NCBI RefSeq assembly: GCF_025499465.1
Contig: NZ_JAIMCA010000010.1
Coordinates: 1 to 37,501 of the forward strand
DNA: 37,501 bases
From: Allobosea sp. BH3
GTDB lineage: Bacteria; Pseudomonadota; Alphaproteobacteria; Rhizobiales; Beijerinckiaceae
Reading direction: 5' to 3'
Position 1 is the stretch's first letter. Every line of letters starts with the position of its first letter. The notes below the pieces were generated by a model, which saw only the letters and a program-made list of their open reading frames with translations, was not told the DNA's origin and did no database searches. A program made the position numbers and the translations under genes. This document shows positions 36,285 through 37,501 of this stretch, piece by piece.

Positions 36285-37145
36285 TTAGAGGGTGCGCTGG
36301 TAGTCGATCACGAAGTTCTTCGGATCCGGCCGGCGGCGCGTGTCGAGGTTGTAGAGCGAGATGGAGGTCTCGTAGCCCTGCGGATCGATCACCACCCATT
36401 GCCGCAGCTCATTGGCCGCGAGATCGAATTTCAGCGTGATCTTCGAGGTGCCGCCCAAGGTCGAGCGGTCTTCCAGGCGTACCGACAGGATGTCGCCGTC
36501 GATGCTGGCGCCGGCAATCGTGCCTTCGCGGGCGAGGTCCATGCGCTCGCGGACCAGGAATTTCAGCGGCGTCTGGCCGATGGAGTAGATGTCCTGGGTC
36601 GCGAGGCGCTTGTCGCGCACCGCGACCGAAGTGCCGTCGGCGATGACCTCGACGGTCGCGGGCGGCTCGTATTCGAAGCGCATCTTGCCGGGACGCTGGA
36701 TGTAGATCCGCCCTTCCAGCCGCCGGCCGTTGGCCGCGAACTGGATGAAGTTGCCCTGCAGTGTTGTGAAGCTGTTGAGCCAGGTGTTGAGCCTGTCAAT
36801 CGCCTCCTCCTGCGTTGCCGGAGGGCCGAGCTTGGCCTTGGGCGCGGGAGAGGCTGCCGGCTGGACCGCTTCCCGAGCGGGAGCGGCCGTCGCCACCGCC
36901 ACGGGCGCAGGCGATGCCGGTTGGGCTGCCGTGGCCTCAGCCACGGCCATGCGTGACAGACCGAGGCCCTCGGGACGCGGAGGCGGAAGCCGGATGGGGC
37001 GCGGTGCCGCCGGCTTCGTAAGCGCGGGCTTCGGCGGCTGAATCTCGATCGGCTGGGCGGCGAGCGGAACGCTCACGGTTGCGCAACCGAGAACTGTCGT
37101 CGCTAGAGCCGCTAACCGGGCCGTGGTGGTCAATCGTCCGAGCAA
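36285..37145 (-). CDS. lolA: Outer-membrane lipoprotein carrier protein LolA-like
   Basis: A 286-residue exported protein. Residues 1-30 form a signal peptide (ARLAALATTVLGCATVSVPL, AAQP); a Pro/Ala-rich linker of about 80 residues follows, and the LolA domain starts near residue 112 (EAIDRLNTWLNSFTTLQGNF). IYIQRPGKMRFEYEPP and the C-terminal YETSISLYNLD segment are typical. LolA ferries lipoproteins from LolCDE to the outer membrane. The start is TTG, chosen because a strong AAGGAG lies 9 bases upstream and no ATG occurs before residue 66. The long linker is unusual compared with E. coli LolA. ftsK precedes it. Confidence 0.88.
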   Translation of the reverse strand: MLGRLTTTARLAALATTVLGCATVSVPLAAQPIEIQPPKPALTKPAAPRPIRLPPPRPEGLGLSRMAVAEATAAQPASPAPVAVATAAPAREAVQPAASPAPKAKLGPPATQEEAIDRLNTWLNSFTTLQGNFIQFAANGRRLEGRIYIQRPGKMRFEYEPPATVEVIADGTSVAVRDKRLATQDIYSIGQTPLKFLVRERMDLAREGTIAGASIDGDILSVRLEDRSTLGGTSKITLKFDLAANELRQWVVIDPQGYETSISLYNLDTRRRPDPKNFVIDYQRTL

Positions 37146-37353
37146 GCTGCTCCACTCCTTACGCCGTGGCCCGGATGCCCGGTGGACGGCCTGCCGAATA
37201 ACTCAACGCGCGATCTGCCGTCGAAGTTGCAGCAACGTCATGGCAATTTGAGGACCGCGGTGCCCTCCTGCAAGGGTCAGGCTGTATTTGGCGCTTGGTC
37301 GCATTGTCCTGACGCGAACCGGTGCCACTTCGCTCGACAATGCTCCAGGCGCC

Positions 37354-37501
37354 TCAATCGTCGTGCCCGCCGCCCGTCTCGACCAGGATTTCGCGCTTTC
37401 CTGCGTGGTTTGCGGGTCCGACGATGCCCTCGTGCTCCATGCGCTCCATGATCGAGGCGGCGCGGTTGTAGCCGATCTGCAGGCGGCGCTGGATGTAGGA
37501 G
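37354..37501 (-). CDS. ftsK: DNA translocase FtsK, C-terminal end (partial)
   Basis: 48 codons are visible before the TGA at 37354-37356, and the gene continues beyond the right edge. The residues SYIQRRLQIGYNRAA, then MERMEHEGIVGPAN and GKREILVE, are the winged-helix gamma domain of FtsK, which reads KOPS sequences and contacts XerD to resolve chromosome dimers at division. The tail ends GGGHDD. The 208-base gap to lolA holds the lolA ribosome-binding site but no clear terminator or promoter. Confidence 0.93.
   Translation of the reverse strand, partial: SYIQRRLQIGYNRAASIMERMEHEGIVGPANHAGKREILVETGGGHDD

Overview
The window is a high-G+C (roughly 65%) stretch of an alphaproteobacterial chromosome, most likely Hyphomicrobiales (Rhizobiales). 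The evidence is the gene order (ppsR-type gene/origin/hemE/hemJ/rho, then mnmE-mnmG-rsmG-parA-parB), HemJ in place of HemG/HemY, the Tim44-MltA-Smr-XRE cluster and CtrA-type TTAA sites. A Bosea-like genus is a guess from general appearance only; no marker here fixes the genus.

Layout. 1-3.6 kb: the tail of an unknown gene with a terminator, a small Atu4866-like protein, then rpsO and pnp. 3.65-4.7 kb: a low-G+C two-gene insert on the minus strand, a Panacea/SocA-type antitoxin and a candidate toxin. 4.7-11.1 kb: an FMN flavoprotein, adenosine kinase, the Tim44-like/mltA/smr/XRE operon, secB and terC. 11.2-14.9 kb: a leftward run dnaQ-coaE-aroE-maf-ppsR. 14.9-15.8 kb: the only long non-coding gap, which I interpret as the chromosomal replication origin. 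15.8-18.8 kb: hemE-hemJ-rho, rightward. 18.9-26.7 kb: a DUF255 thioredoxin-like protein, then mnmE-mnmG-rsmG-parA-parB. 26.8-31 kb: leuS-lptE-holA, leftward. 31.2-37.5 kb: yggS, a VOC protein, an L,D-transpeptidase, a response regulator with a cyclic-nucleotide-binding-domain protein, an EamA transporter, xth, lolA and the last 48 codons of ftsK.

How it fits together. Genes on both sides of the 14.9-15.8 kb gap are transcribed away from it, as expected at an origin. The gap carries a perfect TTAA-N7-TTAA CtrA site, a TTAACCAT-type CtrA half-site, a parS-like 16-mer (15/16), a DnaA-box-like sequence, an A/T-rich tract next to hemE, and large inverted repeats. About 8.7 kb to the right a perfect parS lies inside rsmG, just before parA-parB, and a perfect DnaA box lies 55 bases before it in the mnmG 3' end. 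The region therefore holds candidate sites for replication initiation, cell-cycle control (CtrA) and segregation (ParABS), next to translation, tRNA-modification, haem and envelope housekeeping genes.

The most notable other patterns are a dispersed repeat of about 100 bp found only between convergent genes, a toxin-antitoxin insert sharing a bidirectional terminator with pnp, a terminator-like hairpin in the terC leader, and a tandem repeat in the pnp leader. No rRNA, recognisable tRNA, CRISPR array or insertion sequence was seen.
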